Shown here piece by piece: positions 22,065 to 30,215 of a stretch of DNA of 39,598 nt. The number at the start of each line of letters is the position of its first letter. The first letter of the stretch is position 1. The translations under genes were made by a program, and so were the position numbers. Source of the DNA: a bacterium (GTDB lineage: Bacteria; Patescibacteriota; Minisyncoccia; UBA6257; UBA9933); assembly GCA_030693235.1 (NCBI GenBank), contig JAUYBE010000012.1:1-39598 (forward strand), read 5' to 3'. The notes below the pieces were generated by a model, which saw nothing but the letters and a program-made list of their open reading frames with translations, ran no database searches and was not told the origin of the DNA.

Positions 22065-24272
22065 ATGAATTTAGTAATTGTAGAAAGTCCTGTAAAAATA
22101 AAAACAATATCAAAATATCTTTCCGGCGATTATGTCGTCCGCGCAAGCGTCGGCCATATTCGCGATTTGCCGAAAAGCAACAAAAAAGCGATAGATATCC
22201 CGGCCGGCTTTGTTCCATATTATGAAATTATCAAAGGAAAAGAAAAAGTTGTCGAAGAAATTAAAGAACTTTCCAAAAAAGCTGAAGAGATAATTCTTGC
22301 GACCGACCCCGACCGCGAAGGAGAAGCAATCGCCTGGCACATAACGCAAGCCATAGGGCTTGCGAATTCAAAATTAAGAATTCAGAATTCAGAATTGCCA
22401 AAAATTAAGCGCATTGTTTTTAATGAAATCACCCAATCGGCTATTGAAGAAGCAATAAAACATCCACGCGATATTGATGTGAATTTAGTAAGGGCCCAGG
22501 AAGCGCGTCGCGTTTTAGATCGCCTGGTCGGCTATAACTTAAGCGGCCTAATATGGAAAAAAGTGCGTTATGGACTTTCAGCCGGCCGCGTCCAATCCCC
22601 GGCCCTGCGAATAATAATGGAGCGCGAAAGGGAAATAAGAGCTTTTGCGCCGGAAAATTATTGGGTGATTACCGGCGTTTTCGAAACCAAGAATAAAAAT
22701 GAAATAACGCTTGTCTGCGACACCCAGCCAAAAAATGAAAATGAAGTTGATGGAATTATTAAAATAGCGAATGAAAATCAGTGGCAAATAACAAACATCG
22801 CGCAAAACGAAACAAAAAGATATCCCAAACCGCCGTTCATTACATCAACGCTTCAACAAGCCGCAAGCTCGCGCCTTGGATATTCCCCTTCCCGCGCAAT
22901 GTCCATTGCCCAAAAACTCTATGAACAAGGCCTTATCACTTATATGAGAACCGACAGCGTGAATATCGGCAAAGAAGCCCTGTCGCAAATTTATAAAGAA
23001 ATAGAAAAAACTTTTGGCAAAGAATATTTGGAGCGCCGGATATATATTACAAAAAGCAAAAGCGCTCAAGAAGCGCATGAAGCAATTAGACCGACGAGCG
23101 CCGGCAAAAAAACAGCGGGCGCAACAGATGAACAAGAAAGACTTTATAAACTTATTTGGGAAAGGACTATCGCTTCGCAAATGTCCAGAGCTCAAATTCT
23201 TAAAACAAAAGTTTCTGCGAATATTATAAAACCAGGATTAATCCCAAATTTTTCAATAATCGGCAGTATTATGATTTTTCCCGGTTGGCTCGCGGCTGAT
23301 ACCGCGGCGCGTGGCGAAGACGTGGAATTGCCAAAATTATCCAAAAATGAACCGCTAAAATTAATAAATATCATAAATGAAGGCAAACAAACCGAACCCG
23401 CTTCAAGATACACTGAAGCCGGTTTGATTAAAGAACTTGAAAAACGCGAGATCGGCAGGCCAAGCACTTATGCCTCAATAATAAAAACAATCATTGACCG
23501 CGGCTACACGATAAAAGAAGGCAGAACATTGCGCCCCACCGATACCGGCGAAGTGGTAAGCGGTTTTCTTGAACAAAATTTCGCCAAATATATCAGCGAC
23601 TCATTCACCGCCGAGATGGAAAATGAACTGGACGAGATAGCCGAGGGAAAAAGAAAATACGAAATAATGCTAAAAAATTTCTATACTCCTTTTTCCAAAG
23701 AAATTAAACTAAAAGAAAAAACAGCGGAAAAAATAACAAACCTCGGCGAAGCCGGCGAAGAACACAAATGTCCTGTTTGCGACGGGCCAATGGTTATTAA
23801 ATTATCCAGAAATGGGAAATTTTTAAGCTGCAAAAAATTTCCGGAATGCGTGGGCGCAAAAAAAATAGACGGTTCTATCATGGAAGGACCGAAAGAAACC
23901 GGTGAAGCCTGTCCTCAATGTCAAACAGGCAAACTCATAGAGCGCGAAGGCCGTTTTGGAAAATTCATTTCTTGCAATAATTATCCCAAATGCCGTTTTA
24001 TAAAAACCAGCCCCGAAGAAGAGAATCGCCGAAAAACCGGCGTTAAATGCCTAAAAGACGGCGGTGAAATTATAGAGCGCCGCGGCAGATACGGTTTTTT
24101 TTATTCTTGCTTAAATTATCCGAAATGCGACTTTATAATGAAATCCCGGCCCACCGGCAATATTTGCAAACTTTGCGGTTCTCTGATGATGCAAGGAACT
24201 AAAACTATCCCCGAACGTTGTAGTAATGTTAAATGCCCAAATAATCGACCAGACAAACTTAACGTCTCATAA
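22065..24272 (+). CDS. topA: DNA topoisomerase I (type IA)
   Basis: Relaxes negative supercoils. The Toprim domain starts MNLVIVESPVKIKTI and has ILATDPDREGEAIAWHI (77-93). The nucleophile is Tyr293 in LITYMRTDSVNI. The C-terminus has three four-cysteine zinc ribbons (CPVCDGP...CKKFPEC, CPQCQTG...CNNYPKC, a CLKDGG version whose second cysteine is missing) and a final CKLCG...CSNVKC. At 735 residues it is a normal length. A TTCAAAATTAAGAATTCAG-type run (22362-22398) inserts NSKLRIQNSEL (101-111) in domain I. No Shine-Dalgarno sequence precedes the ATG; tandem repeats fill the gap from dprA, with which it is probably co-transcribed. Confidence 0.96.
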   Translation: MNLVIVESPVKIKTISKYLSGDYVVRASVGHIRDLPKSNKKAIDIPAGFVPYYEIIKGKEKVVEEIKELSKKAEEIILATDPDREGEAIAWHITQAIGLANSKLRIQNSELPKIKRIVFNEITQSAIEEAIKHPRDIDVNLVRAQEARRVLDRLVGYNLSGLIWKKVRYGLSAGRVQSPALRIIMEREREIRAFAPENYWVITGVFETKNKNEITLVCDTQPKNENEVDGIIKIANENQWQITNIAQNETKRYPKPPFITSTLQQAASSRLGYSPSRAMSIAQKLYEQGLITYMRTDSVNIGKEALSQIYKEIEKTFGKEYLERRIYITKSKSAQEAHEAIRPTSAGKKTAGATDEQERLYKLIWERTIASQMSRAQILKTKVSANIIKPGLIPNFSIIGSIMIFPGWLAADTAARGEDVELPKLSKNEPLKLINIINEGKQTEPASRYTEAGLIKELEKREIGRPSTYASIIKTIIDRGYTIKEGRTLRPTDTGEVVSGFLEQNFAKYISDSFTAEMENELDEIAEGKRKYEIMLKNFYTPFSKEIKLKEKTAEKITNLGEAGEEHKCPVCDGPMVIKLSRNGKFLSCKKFPECVGAKKIDGSIMEGPKETGEACPQCQTGKLIEREGRFGKFISCNNYPKCRFIKTSPEEENRRKTGVKCLKDGGEIIERRGRYGFFYSCLNYPKCDFIMKSRPTGNICKLCGSLMMQGTKTIPERCSNVKCPNNRPDKLNVS
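22362..22398. repeat. AATTCAGAATTCAGAATT-type tandem in topA
   Basis: In-frame run read as NSKLRIQNSEL between ITQAIGLA and PKIKRIVFNEIT, which are normally near each other in topoisomerase I. Confidence 0.75.
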
Positions 24273-24326
24273 TTAGTTCCGCAGTCCCGTTTTGTTTTTG
24301 CTTCATTGCCCCGTCTTTTTTTAATT

Positions 24327-24355
24327 TTTACAAAGACCTAAAAAGGGGTTAAACT
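24327..24355 (+). promoter_or_regulatory. Promoter of the RelA/SpoT gene, leaderless type
   Basis: -35 TTTACA (24327-24332), 17-nt spacer, -10 TAAACT (24350-24355), 8 nt before the ATG. Confidence 0.6.
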
Positions 24356-24363
24356 AAAACATT

Positions 24364-26079
24364 ATGGATGTTAAGGACTTGCTGAAAGAAATTCAGAAAA
24401 ATAGAGATATCCCCAAAAACGAAACGATTTTAATTAATCGCGCTTTTGATTTCGCCCAAAAAGCCCATCAAAATCAAAAAAGAAAATCCAACGAACCTTA
24501 TTTTGTTCATTGCTTTGAAACTGCTTTAAAAGTCGCCGAGTGGCGGCTTGACGCCGAGACCGTTGCCGCCGCCCTGCTTCACGATACCGTAGAAGACGCC
24601 GGAATAAATCTTGAAGAAATTAAAAAAGAATTCGGGGAAGAAATCGCTTTCTTGGTTGAAGGCGTAACCAAGCTTGGTCGCTTAAAATACCGAACGTCCG
24701 AAGAAAAACAAGCGGAAAATCTCAGAAAAATGTTTTTAGCCATCAGCCGCGACATCAGAGTCATTCTTATTAAATTAGCCGACCGCCTTCACAATATGAA
24801 AACCTTGAAATTCCTGCCTCCTCAAAAACAAAAAAGGATCGCTCTGGAAACCTCGGAAATTTACGCGCCTTTGGCTTATCGCTTGGGAATGGCCAATTTG
24901 GCCGGCGAATTGGAAGATTTGGCTTTCCCTTATCTTCGTCCCGATGAATATAAATGGCTTATTGAAAACGTTAAAGAAAAATACGAAGAGAGAGAGAAAT
25001 ACTTAGAGAGGGTCAAAATTGTCGCTGAAAAAGTTTTTAAAGAAAATAACATTGAGCTGATAAGCATTGACGCCCGCTCCAAACACTATTCCAGTCTGTA
25101 TAAAAAACTTTTCCGTTCCGATATGAACTTGGAACAAGTTTATGACTTGGTTGCTTTGAGAATTATCGTCAAAAACATTGAGGAGTGTTACGCGACCTTG
25201 GGGATCATTCATCAACTCTGGCCGCCCTTGCCCGGCCGAATCAAAGATTATATCGCCTTGCCCAAACCCAATGGTTATCGCAGTCTCCATACTACGGTTT
25301 TTTGTCTTGATAATAAGCCCACCGAATTTCAAATCCGCACCTTGGAGATGCACGAAGAAGCGGAAAACGGCATTGCCGCTTACTGGGCTTACTCTCAAGC
25401 GAAAGACACTAAAAATTACCAAGAGGGTAAAACGATTTTTGCCGAAAAAAAAGAATTGGCATGGATCAAGCAATTGAAAAATTGGCAAAAAGAAGTGTCC
25501 GGTTCGGAAGAATTTTTAAATTCGCTTAAAATTGATTTTTTAAAAAATCGGATATTTGTTATTACGCCGAAAGGGGAAGTTGTTGACCTGCCGGCCGGCG
25601 CCACGCCAATTGATTTCGCCTACCAAATTCATTCAGAAATCGGCGATCAATGTATCGGCGCCAAAGTTAACGGCAGAATAACATCTTTGGACCACGAACT
25701 TCAATCGGGCGACTTGGTTGAAATTCTCATCCAAAAAAGCAAAAAACCGTCGGAGTCTTGGCTAAAATTCATCAAAACCGACCAAGCTCGAAGAAAAATC
25801 AAAGCCGGCTTGCGAAAATTGCCGGAAAGAAAGCAAAAGCTTCAAACGGAGTTTCTAATTACGGCCGCTGACCGAGTCGGACTCTTAAAAGACATTTCCG
25901 CGATTATTTCCCGATCTCACGTTAATATGGTAAGAGTCAATATTCCTCAAACAAGCCACTTTCCTATCATAAAAATCCGCTGCGCTTTAAACGACAAAGA
26001 AAAAATTGAAAAACTGATTTTAAAGCTTAAAAAAATAAAGGGGGTGAAAGAGATAAATTATAAATTGGTAGTTGTTTGA
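24364..26079 (+). CDS. Bifunctional (p)ppGpp synthetase/hydrolase, RelA/SpoT type
   Basis: Makes and degrades the stringent-response alarmone. The N-terminal HD hydrolase has HCFETALKVAEW and LLHDTVEDAG with the HD pair at 73-74, then LIKLADRLHNMKTL. The synthetase domain (about 230-345) has ARSKHYSSLYKKL, YDLVALRIIV and LPKPNGYRSLHTTV. A TGS domain (about 400-455, DLPAGATPIDFAYQIHSEIG) and a C-terminal ACT domain (about 500-571, DRVGLLKDISAIISRSHVNM) follow. Length 571 is shorter than the usual 700-750 because the region between TGS and ACT is compact. The HD and synthetase motifs both look intact. Confidence 0.93.
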   Translation: MDVKDLLKEIQKNRDIPKNETILINRAFDFAQKAHQNQKRKSNEPYFVHCFETALKVAEWRLDAETVAAALLHDTVEDAGINLEEIKKEFGEEIAFLVEGVTKLGRLKYRTSEEKQAENLRKMFLAISRDIRVILIKLADRLHNMKTLKFLPPQKQKRIALETSEIYAPLAYRLGMANLAGELEDLAFPYLRPDEYKWLIENVKEKYEEREKYLERVKIVAEKVFKENNIELISIDARSKHYSSLYKKLFRSDMNLEQVYDLVALRIIVKNIEECYATLGIIHQLWPPLPGRIKDYIALPKPNGYRSLHTTVFCLDNKPTEFQIRTLEMHEEAENGIAAYWAYSQAKDTKNYQEGKTIFAEKKELAWIKQLKNWQKEVSGSEEFLNSLKIDFLKNRIFVITPKGEVVDLPAGATPIDFAYQIHSEIGDQCIGAKVNGRITSLDHELQSGDLVEILIQKSKKPSESWLKFIKTDQARRKIKAGLRKLPERKQKLQTEFLITAADRVGLLKDISAIISRSHVNMVRVNIPQTSHFPIIKIRCALNDKEKIEKLILKLKKIKGVKEINYKLVVV

Positions 26080-26144
26080 CAAATCTTTTAAACTCCATTA
26101 TTATTCTTTTTAGTAAATTTAAAAAAAGAAAGGGGGTGAGAATA

Positions 26145-26474
26145 ATGGACTTTACGGGTTTAACGGCAAGATTGGCAGACATTCGAGAAAAAGTTGTTAG
26201 CGTTATTGGACAGATAAACGTGGTTGCTGGCGGGGAACCCTTTTACGCAAGATTTTTCCTTGTCAAAAACAAACACATAATCGGTTTAGTTGACGATTTG
26301 CGCGTGAATGGATATAAAATCATATTTAATCTGACTGAGGAAAAACTGATTAATAAGAGGGTTAACCAGAAAATTTCTAAGAAGGAGGTAAATTTTGAAG
26401 AAATTCTAAGAATAGAAGTTTTCAAGACTGCATCCGGAAAGCCGATGTTTATCGAAGGTGAAAAAACAGAATAG
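26145..26474 (+). CDS. Unknown protein (109 aa) with a strong Shine-Dalgarno sequence
   Basis: I do not recognise a family. The ATG at 26145 is preceded by AGGGGGTGAG, a strong ribosome-binding site 4 nt away, so I prefer it to an upstream in-frame ATG that overlaps the RelA/SpoT stop. The product starts MDFTGLTARLADIREKVVSV and has a beta-rich centre (YARFFLVKNKHIIGLVDDL) and a lysine-rich end. It has no signal peptide or transmembrane helix. An AAGGAGGTAAAT sequence inside the gene (26381-26395) looks like a second ribosome-binding site but leads to no useful frame. It follows the RelA/SpoT gene in the same direction. Confidence 0.65.
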   Translation: MDFTGLTARLADIREKVVSVIGQINVVAGGEPFYARFFLVKNKHIIGLVDDLRVNGYKIIFNLTEEKLINKRVNQKISKKEVNFEEILRIEVFKTASGKPMFIEGEKTE

Positions 26475-26510
26475 AGGAAAACGAAATATGAACTCGGATA
26501 ATTGCCAAAA

Positions 26511-26550
26511 GAAAAAGCCCGCTGAAATCAAAAAGAAAGTAAGCGGGCTC
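26511..26550 (-). terminator. Terminator downstream of the PAP2 gene
   Basis: Inverted repeat AGCCCGCT (26516-26523)/AGCGGGCT (26542-26549) with an 18-nt loop. On the minus strand the hairpin is followed by TTTTTCTTTT. It lies between the convergent 109-aa gene and the PAP2 gene and may also slow plus-strand transcription. Confidence 0.7.
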
Positions 26551-26553
26551 AAT

Positions 26554-27060
26554 TTATTTGGGAAGGAGTTTTTTAATTAGAAAGGCGCTTATCAGGCCGA
26601 TTCCGGCGCCCACCAAAATATCTAAAGGCCAGTGGACGCCGACAAAAATTCTCGCCAAACCCATAAATAAAGATAAAGTAAGAATCCACCAACCCCATTT
26701 CCTGTTAAAATAAAAAACCGCCAAAGCCAAAGCGAAAAAAGCAGCTGCGTGCCCCGAAGGAAACGAACCGGTTGAAGTATGGGCGATTAACGGCTGAATT
26801 TCCAAAACCAAAAACGGCCGCGGTTGATAATAGAAAAATCTTATTATTTCAGTAATAATGCCGCGAGCCAAAATCACCGAAAGAATCGCCAAAGAAAAAA
26901 AATAAATCCGTTGTCTTTGGTCTTTTATTTTAATCAAAAGAATAATGGCGGTTACCGCCAAAAAATACCCAGAATAATTCGCCAAGAAAATACCCAGCCA
27001 ATCCAATGGCCACCATTTGCCAGAAAGACCATTTATAAAATTAAAAAAAGAAGTGTTCAT
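26554..27060 (-). CDS. PAP2-family membrane phosphatase, possible undecaprenyl-diphosphatase
   Basis: A 168-residue polytopic membrane protein with the acid-phosphatase triad: an R-x6-RP motif (R74 to R81-P82, RFFYYQPRPF), PSGHAA (101-106, catalytic histidine) and RIFVGVHWPLD (137-147, second histidine and aspartate). Six hydrophobic segments fit a BcrC/PgpB-like fold acting on lipid phosphates at the outer face of the membrane. Recycling of undecaprenyl diphosphate for cell-wall synthesis is the likeliest role. It follows the RodZ-like and FtsK genes, consistent with an envelope and division context. Substrate inferred. Confidence 0.85.
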   Translation of the reverse strand: MNTSFFNFINGLSGKWWPLDWLGIFLANYSGYFLAVTAIILLIKIKDQRQRIYFFSLAILSVILARGIITEIIRFFYYQPRPFLVLEIQPLIAHTSTGSFPSGHAAAFFALALAVFYFNRKWGWWILTLSLFMGLARIFVGVHWPLDILVGAGIGLISAFLIKKLLPK

Positions 27061-27067
27061 TTAATTA

Positions 27068-27736
27068 CTAATTACTAATTTGCGGTTGATAAATTACTTG
27101 CCTGATTATCTTTATTTCCTTCCCCAAGAATCTTTTAACTTTAAGCTCAAAAGTGTTGATTCCTATCTGAAGCGAAAAGTCTTTTTCAAACCGGCCGTTT
27201 TCTTCGGGTAAAACCTCTTCGCCGTTTATAACCAATTTATCTCCGGCGCTAACTTCCCCCGAAAGCCTGATTGTCTGATTATTGATTATGGCGCCGTCAA
27301 CCGGAGGATTCGTAATTTCGATTTTAGGAACTCCCAAAAAACCTGAGGCTTGCCAGATTAAACAAAAAATAATTAAAACGAGAATAATTCCCGACACGAT
27401 AACGATTTTTTTTGTCAAAATATTTAAAGCATAACGATTAGACGGCAGCTTATCCGAAGAACCCGAGGTTTTCAGCGACTGCAATGAAATTTCTTGCTTG
27501 TAAGCCCTTAAAAGCAAGTTGGTATCTATTTTTAAAACATCGGCGATTTTAACCAAATAACCGCGAATGTAAGGAGCCGAAGGAAGTTCTATCAAGTCGT
27601 CGTCACTTAAAGCGATTAAATAATTCAACGGAATGTCTGTTAATTCCGACAGTTTCCCCGTGTTTAAATTACGAATCTTTAATGCCTCAATAATAATCTC
27701 GCCCAAAGTTTTAAACTGATTGTTGGTCATTTTCAA
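27068..27736 (-). CDS. RodZ-like protein: HTH domain, transmembrane helix, extracellular beta domain
   Basis: A 222-residue bitopic protein. The N-terminal HTH_25-type domain (about 8-80) has LGEIIIEALKIRNLNTGKLS and PSAPYIRGYLVKIADVLKID. A transmembrane helix lies at about 112-133 (IVIVSGIILVLIIFCLIW). A beta-rich outer domain follows (IEITNPPVDGAIINNQTIRL, INTFELKVKRFLGKEI). This is the RodZ layout, which links MreB to cell-wall synthesis; similar proteins also occur without MreB. Its start overlaps the 3' end of ftsK by 26 nt, so it is translationally coupled. Confidence 0.8.
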   Translation of the reverse strand: MKMTNNQFKTLGEIIIEALKIRNLNTGKLSELTDIPLNYLIALSDDDLIELPSAPYIRGYLVKIADVLKIDTNLLLRAYKQEISLQSLKTSGSSDKLPSNRYALNILTKKIVIVSGIILVLIIFCLIWQASGFLGVPKIEITNPPVDGAIINNQTIRLSGEVSAGDKLVINGEEVLPEENGRFEKDFSLQIGINTFELKVKRFLGKEIKIIRQVIYQPQISN

Positions 27737-29762
27737 TATACACCTCTCTCGGCTTGGCGCCTTCGCCGGGCCCGATAATCCCCTTATCTTCCATTATATC
27801 AAGAAGGCGGGCAGCCCGAGCATAGCCGACTTTTAAACGACGCTGAAGAAGCGAGGCCGAGGCTTTTTTAGCCTCGCTAACCACTCTAATCGCTTCGTCA
27901 AAAAGTTCGTCCTCTTCATCGCCGGAATATTTTTCAAGCGCTTCTTCGGAAATCGCGCCGTTTGAAAAATCTCCGTTTTCTAGAATCAGTATTCCCTCTT
28001 TCTCCCAAAAACTATCATTATTTTCCCTGATAAAATCCGTAACTTTTTTAACCTCTTCCTCGGTTATATAGGCGCCTTGAATTCTTTTCGGCTTGGAAGA
28101 TTCCGACGAAACATAAAGCATGTCTCCGCCTCCCAATAATTTTTCGGCTCCAGCAATATCTAAAATAGTCCGGGAATCAACTTGGCTTGGCAATTGCAAA
28201 GCGATTCTTGTGGTAATATTCGCCTTAATTAGGCCGGTAACAACTTCTACCGAAGGCCGTTGAGTGGAAAGAACCAAATGAATTCCGGTTGCCCGCGACA
28301 TTTGAGCCAATCGAATAATAGAGCCTTCAATTTCTCTGCCATAAGAGAACATTAAATCAGCCAATTCATCAACCACAATTAAAATATAAGGCAAAGAATC
28401 TTCGGGTTTTTTCTTGTTATAACTTTGAATATCGCGGGAGCCGGCTTTTAAAAGCAATTCATATCTCCTGTCCATTTCCTGAATCGTCCAACGAAAAACC
28501 GCCATGGCTTTTTTGGGATTAATAATCACCGGCGAAACAAGATGGGGCAGGTTATTATAAATTGAAAGCTCCACCCTTTTGGGATCGATCAAAAGCAAGC
28601 GAAGAGTCTGGGGCGAATTTTTATAAAGCAAAGAAATTAAAAGCGAGTGGATGGCGATTGATTTACCGCTGCCCGTCGTGCCGGCAATTAAAAGGTGCGG
28701 CATTTTATCAATGTTGGCGAAAATCGGCTCGCCGTTGACATCCCTCCCAAGAACAAAACCGATCGGACCGGAGCCGGAAAATTCCGGATAAGCCATTAAA
28801 CTGCCGAGTCTTACCAAGGCGCTGGCTTTATTGGGGACCTCTATCCCAACCAAAGACTTGCCAGGGATCGGCGCTTCGATTCTGATCGGATGAGCTGCCA
28901 AAGCCAAAGCCAAATCCTGATTTAACGTCATAATTCGCGAAATCTTGACGCCTTCGGCCGGCTTCAAAGTATAACGCGTCACTTTGGGCCCGATGTTAAT
29001 TTCTCCCATTTCCACCGGAATGCCGAAACTTTCCAAGGTTCTTTTGATAATATTGGCATTGGCCCGAATATCGCCGGATGTCGGTTTTTCAATGGAAGAT
29101 TTTAATAAATCCAAAGGCGGAGGCGTATAATTCTTAAAAGTTTTCGGCAAAGCGGTTTTTTCAGAACGCGGAGGCTCAATAATTTTCTCGTTAATTTTTT
29201 CCTGAACCGCGACGGGCGCAATCATCGGCTCGCTGACTTTTAACGGTTCGGGCGCTTCCACGGATTTTTCCCATTTTTTTATTTTAATTGGAAGATCGAG
29301 AGTGATAAGAAAAGAAACAACTGCCACTACTGAAACGATGACAAGCGAAGCGATATAACCGAAAGGAATTTCCAAAAATCCAACGAAGTCGCCGATTAAT
29401 CCAGCGCTGTCCGGGAAAACAATATCTATCAAGCCTAGGCCGGCCAACACAAAAAAAACAGCCCCGAGAAAAGCGGTTTTATGAATCCTCTGGCGCTCTG
29501 AAACCAAGAACACGCCTGCCATAATCAAAAAAATCAAAGGCAAAAGATAATATCCCCAGCCAAAAAGCCCTTCAAAAATCCGGAATAATAAATTACCGAA
29601 CGGTCCGGCATTATTAAAGCTGGCCAAGACCAAAACCGCGGCAATGCCGAAAAAAACCACCGCCCAAATGCTTTTTTTGGTTTCCGGGTTAAGCCGAAAA
29701 TCATTGGACTTGTCTTCTAATAACTCTTTCTTGAGTTTCTTTTCACGATTTTTCTTTGCCAT
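27711..29762 (-). CDS. ftsK: DNA translocase FtsK/SpoIIIE
   Basis: Pumps chromosomal DNA at the division septum. The N-terminus has four transmembrane helices (about 32-50, 68-88, 95-115 and 135-155). A short proline-containing linker (about 165-220) leads to the motor. The alpha/beta translocase has Walker A GTTGSGKS (361-368), DPKRVELSIYNNLPHL, Walker B ILIVVDELADLM (about 465-476) and LSTQRPSVEVVTGLIKANI. The C-terminal gamma winged helix (about 620-680) has ASASLLQRRLKVGYARAARL for KOPS recognition. At 683 residues the linker is short but all parts are present. Its promoter overlaps that of the divergent phosphohexomutase gene. Confidence 0.96.
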   Translation of the reverse strand: MAKKNREKKLKKELLEDKSNDFRLNPETKKSIWAVVFFGIAAVLVLASFNNAGPFGNLLFRIFEGLFGWGYYLLPLIFLIMAGVFLVSERQRIHKTAFLGAVFFVLAGLGLIDIVFPDSAGLIGDFVGFLEIPFGYIASLVIVSVVAVVSFLITLDLPIKIKKWEKSVEAPEPLKVSEPMIAPVAVQEKINEKIIEPPRSEKTALPKTFKNYTPPPLDLLKSSIEKPTSGDIRANANIIKRTLESFGIPVEMGEINIGPKVTRYTLKPAEGVKISRIMTLNQDLALALAAHPIRIEAPIPGKSLVGIEVPNKASALVRLGSLMAYPEFSGSGPIGFVLGRDVNGEPIFANIDKMPHLLIAGTTGSGKSIAIHSLLISLLYKNSPQTLRLLLIDPKRVELSIYNNLPHLVSPVIINPKKAMAVFRWTIQEMDRRYELLLKAGSRDIQSYNKKKPEDSLPYILIVVDELADLMFSYGREIEGSIIRLAQMSRATGIHLVLSTQRPSVEVVTGLIKANITTRIALQLPSQVDSRTILDIAGAEKLLGGGDMLYVSSESSKPKRIQGAYITEEEVKKVTDFIRENNDSFWEKEGILILENGDFSNGAISEEALEKYSGDEEDELFDEAIRVVSEAKKASASLLQRRLKVGYARAARLLDIMEDKGIIGPGEGAKPREVYIENDQQSV

Positions 29763-29767
29763 TTATT

Positions 29768-29795
29768 TTGATTAAACACTAAAATCGGTTAAAAT
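29768..29795 (+). promoter_or_regulatory. Phosphohexomutase gene promoter, leaderless type
   Basis: -35 TTGATT (29768-29773), 16-nt spacer, -10 TAAAAT (29790-29795), 9 nt before the ATG at 29805. It lies on the same DNA as the divergent ftsK promoter. Confidence 0.55.
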
Positions 29796-29799
29796 TCAA
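29771..29799 (-). promoter_or_regulatory. ftsK promoter, leaderless type
   Basis: Minus strand: -35 TTGAAT (29799-29794), 17-nt spacer, -10 TTTAAT (29776-29771), 8 nt before the ftsK ATG. It overlaps the plus-strand promoter almost completely, so the two genes cannot easily be transcribed at the same moment. Confidence 0.55.
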
Positions 29800-29804
29800 G
29801 AACA

Positions 29805-30215
29805 ATGAACCTGAAAATTTTTAACTCCTATGACATCCGCGGCAAATATCCGGAGGAGATAAATGAAAAAGTGGTGGCTGAAATTGTTGGGGCTCTAAAA
29901 AAATATTATTTGTCAAAGGTTAATAGTCAAAGGTCAACGGTCAAAGCAATCGTCGGCCGCGATGCTCGCTTAAGTTCGCCAAAACTTTATCGTGCGGCGA
30001 TAAAACAACTTACAACTGACAACTTACAACTGATAACTATTCCTGTCGGTTTGGCGACGACACCTATGCTTTATTTTCTAGTAAACCATTTTAACGCCGA
30101 TCTCGGAATAATAATAACAGCCAGCCATAATCCAAAAGAATATAACGGACTAAAAATTGTCGGTAAAAAAGCGATGCCGATGAGTGGAAAGGAGATTTTA
30201 AAATGGACTATATAA
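29805..30215 (+). CDS. Phosphomannomutase/phosphoglucomutase, domain 1 (split gene, first part)
   Basis: A 136-residue frame starting MNLKIFNSYDIRGKYPEEIN, the standard start of alpha-D-phosphohexomutases. It has IVGRDARLSSPKL and the catalytic phosphoserine loop IITASHNPKEYNGLKIVG. It ends KEILKWTI-stop, where domain 1 should hand over to domain 2. The rest of the enzyme continues in the -1 frame from 30203. Two insertions are repeat-derived: a GGTCAAAGGTTAATAGTC-type run (29908-29946, SKVNSQRSTVK) and a CAACTTACAACTGACAAC run (30005-30043, LTTDNLQLI). Either the enzyme is made by frameshifting, or as two chains, or the gene is damaged. Confidence 0.85.
   Translation: MNLKIFNSYDIRGKYPEEINEKVVAEIVGALKKYYLSKVNSQRSTVKAIVGRDARLSSPKLYRAAIKQLTTDNLQLITIPVGLATTPMLYFLVNHFNADLGIIITASHNPKEYNGLKIVGKKAMPMSGKEILKWTI
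30188..30205 (+). promoter_or_regulatory. Slippery heptamer and internal Shine-Dalgarno at the mutase frame junction
   Basis: AAAGGAG (30188-30194) is followed by T_TTA_AAA (30197-30203), phased exactly for -1 slippage in the first frame. The second frame is the -1 frame. The same AAAGGAG stands 8 nt before ATG 30203, so it could instead drive separate initiation of the second part. Confidence 0.6.

Noticed and set aside
26076-26144. Upstream ATG start for the 109-aa gene overlapping the RelA/SpoT stop
   Set aside because: The ATG at 26145 has a much stronger ribosome-binding site directly before it.
26488-26580. A 30-codon frame with a GAGGAAA site after the 109-aa gene
   Set aside because: It covers the hairpin terminator and runs into the convergent PAP2 gene; the peptide is lysine-rich with no recognisable features.
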